From Diplonema japonicum (taxonomy: Eukaryota; Euglenozoa; Diplonemea; Diplonemida; Diplonemidae): a stretch of 64,000 bases of DNA. Position numbers and translations under genes: made by a program. Position 1 is the first letter of the stretch. Every line of letters starts with the position of its first letter. Positions 42,701 through 51,411 of the stretch are shown here, piece by piece. Under the pieces are notes generated by a model. The model did no database searches. It was not told the DNA's origin and saw only the letters and a program-made list of their open reading frames with translations. The stretch is from NCBI GenBank assembly GCA_964019335.1, contig OZ025717.1:186001-250000 (forward strand). The letters run 5' to 3'.

Positions 42701-43708
42701 TCCTGATGAAGAAACAGGCCTGGGGGATGCCTGGCAATCGTTCCCCGAGCTTGGCCAGTCTGCACTACGATGCTTGCCGTCACCACACCACACGGTGCCG
42801 TAGTCGAGCAAGGACCCGTCCTCCCACGCAAAGGGTTGGGACATGGAGCTCACCAAGCCCCCCCAGACAGAGGTCCCGGATGTTCTGTGGATAAAAAAGG
42901 TATCGTCGAGACCGGAGTGGACCGAAGAGGGGGATGCAGTGGGGTGGGTGGCGGAACACACGGCAGGGTTGTATTGCTCGAGGGTCCCAGTCACGAAATG
43001 GCACATGCCTTCATAGAGAGCACTCCGGACGCAAGGATAAGGCCCCGTTTGCATGGTCACCCCGTAGAAAGTGGTGGAACTAATGGAGTTTTCATTGCGC
43101 CAATTATATTGAAGTTTTAGTCTTCTGCAACCCAAGGAAAACATAGCAGCACGAAACGCTCGGCCGTAGGAGTAGGTTCCCACTCGGTTGCCATTAACTT
43201 CATAAATAACGGTTCTTGTTTTGGGGTCCACGGAGAACACGAAGTAAGACCACTCTGCGCTTCGAGTGACAACTACGCTGGCTTTCGAACTGCTTCGGAG
43301 TGAAATTGTGTTGCCAGCTGAGAAAAGTTCGAGAACATTGCTGCTGTCACCGACCCCGTTGTTATCATCTACCCAGGAAAAGATGGTTTGTTCATTTGAG
43401 CTGTAACCAGGACGGACCCAGAATGATAATATTGTTTCATCCCTCAACAGCAATTCTGTTCTGTGGCTGTTAACCGGAAACATGCATGCGCCACCAAAAC
43501 CCGTACTCTCCACCACACGAACACCTATAGGGTCTGACATGAACCTGAGACCTGACCAGCTCAAGTCATGCCTGTTGCCACTGCTATCCTTGAAGGTTCC
43601 GCTGTAAAGCCACTTCGCCACCACACTGCCTTGTGTCAGGCTAATGTTTGCCACTGCGAAAAACATGATAGCTAGTTTATATATATATGCTCCCCATTTT
43701 TTTTGCAT
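39725..43708 (-). CDS. G7: LamG + C-type-lectin-like, mucin-stalk, seven-span surface protein
   Basis: 1327 residues. Start MQKKWGAYIYKLAIMFFA gives a signal peptide of about 27 residues. LamG-like about 28-235 (SVVAKWLYSGTFKDSSGNRH, ETILSFWVRPG, FSLGC), C-type-lectin-like about 236-366 (WGGL, FAWEDGS, VWCGDGKH, HMC), stalk about 368-818 including a run of DTTAP units, seven-span core about 883-1190, tail to 1327. The tail has SETSWSAVG, IDMQPLLSLLDRP (from 1273) and ends NVLKL. The LamG-like head is one of the most diverged of its subtype, while the membrane core is close to G5. A pyrimidine tract and CAG lie 19 nt upstream of the ATG. Probable surface receptor. Confidence 0.88.
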   Translation of the reverse strand: MQKKWGAYIYKLAIMFFAVANISLTQGSVVAKWLYSGTFKDSSGNRHDLSWSGLRFMSDPIGVRVVESTGFGGACMFPVNSHRTELLLRDETILSFWVRPGYSSNEQTIFSWVDDNNGVGDSSNVLELFSAGNTISLRSSSKASVVVTRSAEWSYFVFSVDPKTRTVIYEVNGNRVGTYSYGRAFRAAMFSLGCRRLKLQYNWRNENSISSTTFYGVTMQTGPYPCVRSALYEGMCHFVTGTLEQYNPAVCSATHPTASPSSVHSGLDDTFFIHRTSGTSVWGGLVSSMSQPFAWEDGSLLDYGTVWCGDGKHRSADWPSSGNDCQASPRPVSSSGFMCALYHYARGPGLIDADCSEAHVHMCSFDPSAKLAPPTPVPPTPFPDTNAPATGAPATPFPNTAAPATPFPDTVVPTTPVPDTSVPATPFPDTAAPPTNAPDTSAPVTPFPDTVAPPTKAPDTTAPDTTAPDTTAPDTTAPDTNAPNTSAPATPFPDTAAPQTPFPVTTAPVTPFPDTNAPLTAAPPTPFPDTAAPATPFPDTTAPQTPIPDTSAPATPFPGTVSPPTPAPDTLPPATLVPGTTAAPPTPFPDTAIPTDAPTTPFPDTAAPQTPFPATTAPATPFPDTNAPLTAAPQTPFPATVAPATPFPDTNAPLTSAPPTPFPDTAAPATPFPDTNAPLTAAPVTAAPATPFPDTNAPPTTAPLTPFPDTSSPATTAPTTPFPYTVVPLTVAPDTKAPYTSAPATPFPKTAVPATFPPVTSAPATPFPDTQAPSTAVPGTFSPLTQQPVTAVPTTVPAASPPTQAPKEEAVLTPPTPTPGKVIPASAKKTTKDATSAATAVNPGGAKLAAVIGMDCEVEDIDLGGGEPLDWEFHPLGFGIGDHKQKYFLGAVVSNLGIVVVFFALNYVIAWAQVAWLSVPWETAIFYVRAPGLVYIPMVWLLTGTSIAASNLAFFPSRAPAWVAVVGIVVLALCISLPFLMWFLLLRMDKFKATTAPDPKINEDAAEVVNGFGTKGGDIEMGKEEVGTVYTGWKRRVYILVFGSEVWVRKDGAPDYFVEQYGLFFEQYRYNYHWFSLVEMTQILALSLSSAWKPHNHGMCMFRNVLITLVLFFFFLAIVTLRPYNSTLDMVTGTILSGLMFVAVLLMAIAIGVGGSAVMMKWAAYLLLATALIMMFKGVYDLILYCLDVKIGRRWDAVRAARAGNVDVWKGQQLALPEHHEMSETSWSAVGVLHETEKAETEASSDPSERAGTVVLSYGLRVHSGMKSRSSEIDMQPLLSLLDRPYNEDPVKSGAQPLLGTNKFRRTRRSRTCSPANRRRVTNVLKL

Positions 43709-45217
43709 TTAGGGGGGAAGATTTTCCTGAGAGGGGTGGGTTTCCAAAAAAAAAAAAGGGATTTTCTTTCACATATATTTCCTTTGGTGAACACCAAGAT
43801 AGCATAGGGGGGGGGGGGGGGGGAGGGGGGGGCTAACCCTGACGCTGTTTAAAACGTGGGTGTGCTCCCACCCCCTCACTTTTTTTTTTTGTTTTTTTTT
43901 TTCGAAGAAATATCGCCAGGTTGAGAAGATCACCAGCGAAATTTAAAAATAAAAAAAAAATATTAAAAAAGCGAGGGAGGGGAAGAGAACAAAAAAAAAA
44001 CCCCCCCCTCACTTTAAACACCTTCCTCCTCGTATTTTTTTTTGTTTCCCTGACGAATGGTTTTGAAGGAAAGACGATGATGTGAGAAGCACCACAAGGA
44101 CTCTACAGTCACAACATAACACAGTATAGAAAAACCAAAACAGAAAAGAAAGAAGAAAGAAAAAAAAAGAAATCAAGTAGCAGAGAGTTCACACACTACG
44201 GGAAGGTGAATCAGCCCATCATGATAGGTGAACTGGTAAACGAGAAAACAAGACGAGAAAAAAAAAAAAGTGCATTTATTCACAACAATTATTTTATGCC
44301 ATACAATTCTTTTAACGTGAATAAGAGGTGGTTTTAGTTTACTGTTAATCAATTTTACCCTGTCACCGAAGATATCAAATTTGGCAAAAGAAGTGTCACC
44401 GCCCAAAGTAGGGCGGAACCGTTCTATGAGGCTCACGCCTCGTGCCATGTAACGAGGCATCCCAGGGGGTCAACGGCATACACCGAAGACCGAAGAAATT
44501 GGGATTTTGTGTGAGTGGAACGAAAAATTGAGAAGAGCAAAAATAAAAAACGCAGGTGGGGATGGAGGGGTGGGGGTGAAGCTGTGCCTTCAACCATAAA
44601 TGTTATCGTCACTGGTCAAAAAAATTGAACACAACAATAACTTTTCTTTTTTTTTTTTTTCTTCTTCTCCTCTTTTTTTTTCCTTTCCCAACTTGAGAGA
44701 TGCTGCGAGCAAGAAAAGGAAACAAAAAAAAAGTAGGAGATAGTTTTAAAAAAAAAAAAAAAAACTCCCCTCCCCCCCAGAAGAAGATAAGTAGTAACTA
44801 CTTATCGCGAAACGTAGGGTAGGGTGTACGGGCTTTGACAACAACGAAGGTTCTCTTAGTTGGGGAGAGGAGGAGAGAGAGAGAGAGAGAGAGAGAAACC
44901 GCCCTCGTAGGACTCGAGCCATAGCGGTCAAACATGCATGACTACAAGTTCTAAGCACTCGCTGCACACAGGTGAATAGGAAGAGGGGGAAAAAAATAAG
45001 GGGTGTGCGCACGTATAATAAAAACAGTGCTTTCTTTTTATTTGGGTCAATCAGCTAGCTGACACGTAGCGGGGCTCATTCAAATTCTTTACCCCTGCCC
45101 CATAGATATTCCTTTTCTTTATCACCGCTGTCCAGAGGGGGGGAATCCACAATCGATCGAGATATAAATTTAGGAAAAAAAAAAAGTTCATAATATTTTT
45201 TTTGGGGGGGGAACCAC
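43709..45217. other. Intergenic region between G8 and G7
   Basis: G runs near 43808-43832, A/T runs, and a (GA)n microsatellite at about 44873-44896. A 190-bp stretch at 44280-44470 has normal base composition and a short open frame on the minus strand, but nothing recognisable. No gene or RNA is supported. Confidence 0.5.
43727..43744 (-). promoter_or_regulatory. Candidate trans-splice acceptor of G7
   Basis: The coding strand reads AACCCACCCCTCTCAG followed by GAAAAT and then the ATG at 43708. Pyrimidine tract plus AG a few bases before the start codon; inferred from pattern only. Confidence 0.35.
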
Positions 45218-48200
45218 TTAAATGGCTACAATCTTCGCAAGGTTTTTTCGGCTTGACGGGGGGGTGGTGGTCGAACGTAAACTAGACTTTTTTGAACCTG
45301 TCAGCAACAGGGGATCTGCTTTCTTGTACACTGGCCTCGATATAAGGGTTTGCAAAGCTGAGAAATCAAGGTCCGATCCTACTCTTCTCATTTTCCCGCT
45401 GTTGTTCCAGTCCTTTGAATAGATCGAGTTGTGCGTTGCAGCCCGTGGTCCCGTCATGGCACGGAGTGACGCCTCCTCGTCCACACTCCAAGATGCCTCG
45501 CTTGCCACCAGTGACATCTCTAACACCCTTTCGTTTCCTTCCATCCTCCCTTTCCACTTCTCCACATTCCCCGCCCTCGCTGCCCGAACAGCATCCCAGC
45601 GCCTTCCTATCTTCACGTCAAGGCAGTACAGGATCAGGTCGTATACTCCTTTGAACATCATCAACAGTGCCGTGAAGAACAGTAGGTACGCCGCCCACTT
45701 CATCATCATCGCATTCCCACCCACCCCAATTGCTATCGCCATCAGCAGGACAGCCACGAACATCAGCCCGCTCATCACAGTCGCTGTTATCATGTCAAGT
45801 GTCGAGTTGTAAGGGCGGAGGGTCACAATCGCCAGGAAGAAGAAGAACAGCAATATTGTAATCAAAATGTTCCTGAACATGCACATCCCATGGTTGTGAG
45901 GCTTCCAAGCAGAGGACAAGGCCAAGGCCAGCATCTGCACCATCTCCACAATGGAGAACCAGTGGAAGTGGTGCCTGTACTGCTCGAAGAAGAGCCCGTA
46001 CTGCTCCACAAAGTAGTCGGGTGCCCCGTCCTTCCGAACCCACACCTCTGACCCATAGACAAGGATGTAAGCAGTGCGCTTCCACCCAGTGTACACTGTC
46101 GCTACTTCTGCCTTCCCTGTCTCAATCCCGTCGCCCTCTTTAGTCCCGAACCCCTTCACGATCTCTGCCGCCTCCTTATTGATCTTCGGGTCGGGAACAG
46201 TTGTTGCCTTGAACTTGCCCCTCCGCAGCAACGTCATCCACATGACGACAGGGAGGGACAAGCAGAGGGTGAGAAAGACAACCCCAACAACAGCAACCCA
46301 GGCGGGTGCCCGAGAGGGGAAGAAGGTGAGGTTCGAGGCCGCAATGCTGGTCCCCATCAGCAGCCAAATCATTGGGATGTAGCCCAGACCAGGTGCCCTG
46401 ACGTAGAAGATTGCCGTTGACAGAGGAACCTGCAAGAACGCCACCTGCACCCATGCTATCGCATAGTTCACTGCAAAGAAGACCACCACAATCCCGAGGT
46501 TGGAGACAACAGCCCCCAAGAAGTACTTCTGCGCGTGGTCCCCGATCCCAATCCCAAGGGGGTGGAACTCCCAATCCAGAGGCTCCCCACCCCCAAGGTC
46601 GATGTCCTCAACCTCGCAGTTCATTCCAATCACAGCAGCAAGTTTCGCACCACCAGGGTTCACTGCCGCAGCTGCTGAAGTTGCACTTTCCGTCGCCTTC
46701 TTCTCAGATGCAGGAATCACCTTCCCAGGGGTAGGTGTCGGAGGGGTGAGAACAGCTTCCTCCTTCGGTGCTTGTGTCGGAGGAGAGGTGACCGGTACCG
46801 TTGTGGGGACAGCCGTCACTGGCTGCTGTGTCAGTGGTGAGAAGGTCCCTGGTACTGCTGTCGAAGGGGCCAGTGTTGATGGCGCTGACGTTGTTGGGGC
46901 AGAGGTGGGAACTGCCGTCGGTGGGAAGGTGTCAGGGGCCGCTGTTGGGAGGGAGGTGGGTGTCGTTGTGGGAACTGCTGTGCTTGGGGAGAAGGTGGAT
47001 GGAACAGAAGTAGGCGTGAGTGTTGTTGGGGGTGTTGTGTCTGGGGCGGATGTTGGTGAAGCTGTGGGAGTGGCAGTGGGTGCCACTGTGTCAGGAAAGG
47101 GTGTGGAAGGAGCGCTTGTGTCGGGGAACGGAGTTGGCGGGGAAGATGTTGTGGGGGCAGAGGTATCGGGGGCATCAGTGGGAACAGCTGTCGGGACAGC
47201 AGTGCTGGGAGGCAGTGTGGGAGCTGCTGTCGGTGCCAGTGTGTCGGGGGCAGGTGATGGAAGTGCCGTAGGTGTCAGGGTGTCAGGGGAGGGTGTGGAG
47301 GGTGAAACGGTGTCGGGGAACGGGGTGGGCGGCGAAGGTGTGGCAGGTGCAGGGGTATCAGGTGCATTCGTGTCAGGGAATGGGGTGGGTGGAGCACGAG
47401 AGATCGGTGCAGGAGTGTCAGGTGCAAGAGTATCGGGAAAGGGTGTAGCGGGGGCCGGGGTGCTGGGGGCAGGTGTGGTGGGAGCTGAAGTGTCAGGAGC
47501 TGAGGTGTCAGGGGCAGGAGTAACAGGAGCTGACGTATCCGGGGCGGGAGTAGCAGGTGCTGAAGTGTCAGGGGCAGGGGTGGTAGGGGCTGAAGTGTCA
47601 GGGGCAGGTGTAGCAGGGGCTGAGGTGTCAGGGGCTGGAGTGGCAGGTGCTGAGGTATCAGGGGCAGGGGTGGTAGGGGCTGAGGTGTCAGGGGCAGGGG
47701 TAGCAGGAGCTGAAGTGTCAGGGGCAGGGGTGGTAGGGGCTGAGGTGTCAGGGGCAGGTGTAGCAGGTGCTGAGGTGTTAGGAGCAGGTGTACTTGGTGC
47801 TGATGTATCTGGCGCGATAGTGGGAGGAGCCAATGTGTCAGGTGCAACTGTTTGGGGGAGCACCCAGGTGTAACAGAGATGCCGTCTTGACTCACTGCAG
47901 TTTTTGTCCAGCAAACCTGGCCCTTTGCTGTAATCGTACCTGGAGCAAAGGTCATGAAGGGAGTCCGGCTGCTCGTTCGAGTCGCAGGTAGTTTTACCAT
48001 CCTCCCAATCGGTCGATTGGTGGTTCACGTCACCGCACCAGACAAGAGGGTAGTCCATGGTTGTCCCATCGGCCCATTCCCAATTGTAGTGTGACTTATT
48101 GTGACGAATGCTCGGGGAGGAAAGGCCGATCCAGTAGTGGGCATCAACGCGGCACCTGCTGTAGATGAGGTCGTCCCAGATGGAGTGGACGCTGACAAGG

Positions 48201-48976
48201 TTGCCCTTGGGGGAGCAGATGTTGGAGTCGAAGGGGCCAGCGGTCTCAAACCAGTGGCACTTCCCATCATAAAAAAAGTCTTTCTGCCCTGTGCAGGGGT
48301 AGGCCCCCTCGTAGTAGGCGACATCGTAAAAGTAAGACCCGGCGCTCATATGGTTGGTGTCAACTGTGTCGGCAACGTAGTCGTATGCACACCCTACGCT
48401 GAACCCTCTGGGCGTGAAGCTGGTTACGGCAATGTCGTCCTTTTTCATATCACCGTTGAACCATATTGTCATTTCGTTCACTTCGAGGCGAAGGGTGTAG
48501 TGGTTCCACTGCGTGGACCCAACGTCGTTTAACACATAGCTGTTCTGGTTCACGTTGCCACCTATGGTCTGCTGGAATACGGCCACGTTTGTGTTTCCAC
48601 TTGCACCCATGAAGAAGGCCAGTCCAAGACGTTTGCCACCGGTTCCTGACCAGGCCAGTATAGTTTGAGGGGTTATTGTTGCTTGGGCTCGAAGCCATAT
48701 GCTGATGACCGTAACTGCAGTAAATGAAAATGAGCCCCCTGTGCTTCTAACATAAGAGCACGACTGGGGTGACCCGTCATATGCACTTGCAGTCTCACCT
48801 GTCCAAGGGTCAGTGGCGGTGCCGTGACCTGACATGACAGTCATGTCATTGCCATTGCCACTGATGTCGCTGCCTGTTCCGTCCGCAAACCACTCCCCTT
48901 TGAGGCTAATCCCTACTGCCGCTGCAATGATACAATGCAATACACAGAGGACCCCTCCTCCATGGGAGTGTATCAT
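45218..48976 (-). CDS. G8: chimeric lectin-headed, mucin-stalk, seven-span surface protein
   Basis: The frame is open to an ATG at 49081; the ATG at 48976 is preferred because it starts a signal peptide (MIHSHGGGVLCVLHCIIAAA). 1252 residues: LamG-like about 22-225 (GEWFADGTGSDISGNGND, SVGC), C-type-lectin-like about 226-372 (FYYDGKCHWF, YWIGL, WEWADGT, VWCGDVNH, HLC), stalk about 375-748, seven-span core about 817-1122. The tail has SEASWSVDEE, LDFSALQTLISRPVY (from 1203) and ends KIVAI. The head is G1-type, but stalk, core and tail are G9-type, so the gene is a natural chimera. The first half of the stalk is a 30-bp minisatellite coding APDTSAPxTP units. Probable surface receptor. Confidence 0.88.
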   Translation of the reverse strand: MIHSHGGGVLCVLHCIIAAAVGISLKGEWFADGTGSDISGNGNDMTVMSGHGTATDPWTGETASAYDGSPQSCSYVRSTGGSFSFTAVTVISIWLRAQATITPQTILAWSGTGGKRLGLAFFMGASGNTNVAVFQQTIGGNVNQNSYVLNDVGSTQWNHYTLRLEVNEMTIWFNGDMKKDDIAVTSFTPRGFSVGCAYDYVADTVDTNHMSAGSYFYDVAYYEGAYPCTGQKDFFYDGKCHWFETAGPFDSNICSPKGNLVSVHSIWDDLIYSRCRVDAHYWIGLSSPSIRHNKSHYNWEWADGTTMDYPLVWCGDVNHQSTDWEDGKTTCDSNEQPDSLHDLCSRYDYSKGPGLLDKNCSESRRHLCYTWVLPQTVAPDTLAPPTIAPDTSAPSTPAPNTSAPATPAPDTSAPTTPAPDTSAPATPAPDTSAPTTPAPDTSAPATPAPDTSAPATPAPDTSAPTTPAPDTSAPATPAPDTSAPVTPAPDTSAPDTSAPTTPAPSTPAPATPFPDTLAPDTPAPISRAPPTPFPDTNAPDTPAPATPSPPTPFPDTVSPSTPSPDTLTPTALPSPAPDTLAPTAAPTLPPSTAVPTAVPTDAPDTSAPTTSSPPTPFPDTSAPSTPFPDTVAPTATPTASPTSAPDTTPPTTLTPTSVPSTFSPSTAVPTTTPTSLPTAAPDTFPPTAVPTSAPTTSAPSTLAPSTAVPGTFSPLTQQPVTAVPTTVPVTSPPTQAPKEEAVLTPPTPTPGKVIPASEKKATESATSAAAAVNPGGAKLAAVIGMNCEVEDIDLGGGEPLDWEFHPLGIGIGDHAQKYFLGAVVSNLGIVVVFFAVNYAIAWVQVAFLQVPLSTAIFYVRAPGLGYIPMIWLLMGTSIAASNLTFFPSRAPAWVAVVGVVFLTLCLSLPVVMWMTLLRRGKFKATTVPDPKINKEAAEIVKGFGTKEGDGIETGKAEVATVYTGWKRTAYILVYGSEVWVRKDGAPDYFVEQYGLFFEQYRHHFHWFSIVEMVQMLALALSSAWKPHNHGMCMFRNILITILLFFFFLAIVTLRPYNSTLDMITATVMSGLMFVAVLLMAIAIGVGGNAMMMKWAAYLLFFTALLMMFKGVYDLILYCLDVKIGRRWDAVRAARAGNVEKWKGRMEGNERVLEMSLVASEASWSVDEEASLRAMTGPRAATHNSIYSKDWNNSGKMRRVGSDLDFSALQTLISRPVYKKADPLLLTGSKKSSLRSTTTPPSSRKNLAKIVAI
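46436..47671. repeat. Near-identical block shared by G8 and G9 (partner 52726-53961)
   Basis: 1.24 kb covering the first membrane span, juxtamembrane block and most of the stalk appears identical at constant offset 6290. Flanking sequence differs on both sides (a changed loop after span 1 and a different number of stalk repeats). Confidence 0.85.
47451..47838. repeat. 30-bp minisatellite in the G8 stalk
   Basis: About twelve tandem units of roughly 30 bp encoding APDTSAP(A/T/V)TP. The matching tract in G9 has fewer units, showing length variation by repeat gain or loss. Confidence 0.85.
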
Positions 48977-49185
48977 TTCTTTCCCCCTTCCTGTTTTAGG
49001 TTTCTCCCCTTTTCCCCCCCTCCATGTAGCATGTGATGACCCCAACAAATTACAAATACTTGGAACGGTAATCAACCTCATATAAAAAAAGCGGGGGGGA
49101 GAGGTGAGCTAGCAGCGACTCCACCAAAGAAAATACAAATAAAGAGATAAAGGAGGCCGTTGGTGGTGCCTGCCCTATACAAGCA

Positions 49186-49242
49186 CTGTCTACTTGATTA
49201 CAGGGGGGGGCGCACCTCGGCCGATCTGCATTCCGCGTCAAG
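49186..49242 (-). repeat. Family A dispersed repeat, internal fragment
   Basis: TCTACTTGATTACAGGGGGG and CCTCGGCCGA, then GCATTCCGCGTC, match the middle of the long copies, with a small deletion. It lacks both ends. Confidence 0.55.
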
Positions 49243-49440
49243 AGGGGGAGGAGAGAAACAATTTTATTTTTAGGGAAAGGGAGAATAAACCCAAAAGGTG
49301 CTAAGCATTTCGATTTTGTTTCATCCCCATAAGAACGAAGAACGAGGGCAAAAACGAATCGTGTTTTTTTTTCTCTTCTTCTTTTTTTTTTCCTCTCTTT
49401 TTTTCTTTTTTCCTTCATGAAAAGATAGGAAGTGTGAAGG

Positions 49441-49484
<44 letters not shown>

Positions 49485-49523
49485 ACAGCACACACACGTA
49501 ATGAAAAAAAAAAAAAAAAAAAA

Positions 49524-49852
49524 TGGGGCTTTGATTGCAACACTAGGTGGCGTTAAGCGTGCAACGAAGCACGAAATACCTACTTGATTACAGGGGGCGC
49601 TCCTCGGCCGAGCAGTAGCTTCTTCTGCGTTCCGCGTCGTGTCCTTAATGCATGCGGTGTGCTCAACCCTAGCCGGGGCGTCCCGGGTATCCAAGATTCT
49701 GCGCTCGTGCAGTTTGCTGCCTGTTCGTCACCCTGAGCATCTGCGATACGTTCTTCCACTCGGGCGCTACCGGTGATGACCGACGAGGAGGTCAACAGCG
49801 AACAACACATCTGATGTACTTCTTATATTTCCATGTTATCCCCACCACCAAA
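49524..49852 (-). repeat. Family A dispersed repeat, longest copy
   Basis: About 330 bp from GGGGCTTTGATTGCAACACT to GTTATCCCCACCACC, preceded by two long A runs. It has about 80-90 bp near the right end (GCATCTGCGATACG onward) missing from the copy at 25587. High identity between the two implies recent spread. Confidence 0.7.
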
Positions 49853-50635
49853 AAAAGATATATCTGGTAAAACCAACTCATCTGTCTAAAGAACTGGTGT
49901 TCTTTATTCAGACAAGTTGGGACTAGGTGCGCTAGCCTTTAATTGTGCAGAGTTTTCGCCATTTGTTAGGTACAAAAAAATCTTTTTTGAATTATTGAAG
50001 TCCCCTCTGCAATTTTCCGGCTTCGTATGAGAACGAGAAGAAAAAAAAAGGGGGGGGGGAACTGGTTTACAGAGCCCCTCCTCTGGTAGCTGCTGTGCAA
50101 TATATGGGTCTAGGATACCATTGTGTGCCACCGCCCCGTAACCGCTGCCTTGATGGCACTCGGGAAATGGTGCGGGGACGTCCAGTATGCGCCATGCTAC
50201 AATGGTAGGGTTTGCTGGAGAAATCGACATTAAATAAAAAGATGAAAAGCACTGAAATGCCGCGCAGCTACACTAGCACTCCGAAGTTTCCTTCAGGATA
50301 GCTGGAACCAACAAAGGAGTTACGCCAGGTAATAATAATGATTGGAGGCATTGAGATATCGCTACCTGTTTCAAACTTTAAAGGGCGCACACACGGGGCA
50401 TATCGATTGTACCCTGGACCGCTCCTGGTAAAGAGAAAAAGCTGAGGTTCACCTGAGTGCGTGACCTTTTTGTTTTTTTTTTGAGTCGTTTTGAAAAGAC
50501 ACCCACACAAAAAATATTTCACTACTTTACTCGGAATTTTTTTTTTTTTTTGGAACAAGGAAAAAGGATTATAAAAAAAGAACACGCAAAGAAATTTGGG
50601 GGCGGGGGTGGGGGGGTCATATTAACTTTAAAAAC

Positions 50636-50763
50636 GTCGATAAGTCACTTTTTTTCCAGTTTTGCCATGTATTTTTACTACCCAGAATCCCGTTTTTCAC
50701 CTTTTATAGGCTGTTCGACACATTTTTTAGCAAAAAAACTGAAAAAAAGGTGACTTTATCGAC
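50636..50763. repeat. Inverted repeat hairpin 1
   Basis: GTCGATAAGTCACTTTTTTT at 50636 pairs with the complement ending CTTTATCGAC at 50763; arms about 30-34 bp, spacer about 64 bp. The ends look like terminal inverted repeats of a tiny non-autonomous element. Confidence 0.8.
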
Positions 50764-50783
50764 CACATGACTCCCCTAGGATC

Positions 50784-50876
50784 ATGTTGGTAAGGAAACG
50801 CGTTTCCAAGCTTTTTTTTTTTGAAAATAAGGAAACGGAAACGGATACGAAAGATTTTCCCGTTTCTTGCCAACAT
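50784..50876. repeat. Inverted repeat hairpin 2
   Basis: ATGTTGGTAAGGAAACG at 50784-50800 pairs with CGTTTCTTGCCAACAT at 50861-50876 with two mismatches. It lies 20 bp from hairpin 1 and is followed at once by a run of about 25 G. Confidence 0.75.
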
Positions 50877-51354
50877 AGCCTTTGGGGGGGGGGGGGGGGG
50901 GGGGGGGCAACGATGACTTGTTTAAATGCGTTATTGTCGAAAAGCACAGTGTATAAAAGCTTTGTATAAAAAGACAGTTAAAGTCTGTGCAATCAAAACA
51001 AAAATTCGCTTCAAGCCTTTAGTAAGGATTAAAAGAACAAAGCCTTTTTTTTATGAAGGAAATAGTTGTCTTCCATAATAAGGATAAGAAAAAGAGGAAA
51101 AGGAAAGAAGTAGGTGAGGCGATAAGGAGGTCCTCCCCCGTCTCGCCCTGACCACATTGAAAAAGAACGAGGGGGGGGGGGGGGGGGGGGAGAGAATATG
51201 GTTCGGAAAGGGAATAAGGAAAGCGTGGCAGTAAAGTTGTTCGTAAACTTTTTTTTACCTGCTTATGTTGCTACCGAGAGCCAAGTCTTCGGCGGCTTCC
51301 CCGGGATGCAAGAACGGAAAAAACGCAAACCTGAGATGATAGGAAAAAAAAAAG

Positions 51355-51398
51355 GGGAGGGAGGGAGGGAGGGAGGGAGGGAGGGAGGGAGGGAGGGG
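51355..51398. repeat. GGGA tetranucleotide array, 3' of G9
   Basis: About ten GGGA units directly beyond the G9 stop codon. The plus strand could form G-quadruplexes. In the G9 transcript it would read as a pyrimidine-rich (CCCT)n tract. Confidence 0.9.
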
Positions 51399-51411
51399 AT
51401 GAAAAATTGTC

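Larger units (their letters stand above)
48977..51411. other. Intergenic region between G9 and G8
   Basis: Holds family A copies (49186-49242 and 49524-49852), a run of more than 40 A near 49441, two adjacent hairpins (50636-50876), a G run of about 25 at 50883, another at 51171 and a GGGA tetranucleotide array at 51355-51398. 50060-50260 is of normal composition but shows no recognisable gene. Confidence 0.6.

Noticed and set aside
44900-44970. Possible tRNA on the minus strand (GGCTCGAGTCC)
   Set aside because: B-box-like string only; the T-stem has mismatches at three of five pairs and no acceptor stem is found.
47451-47838. Regular 30-bp units considered as a CRISPR-like array
   Set aside because: The units are in-frame coding repeats without unique spacers, in a eukaryotic gene.
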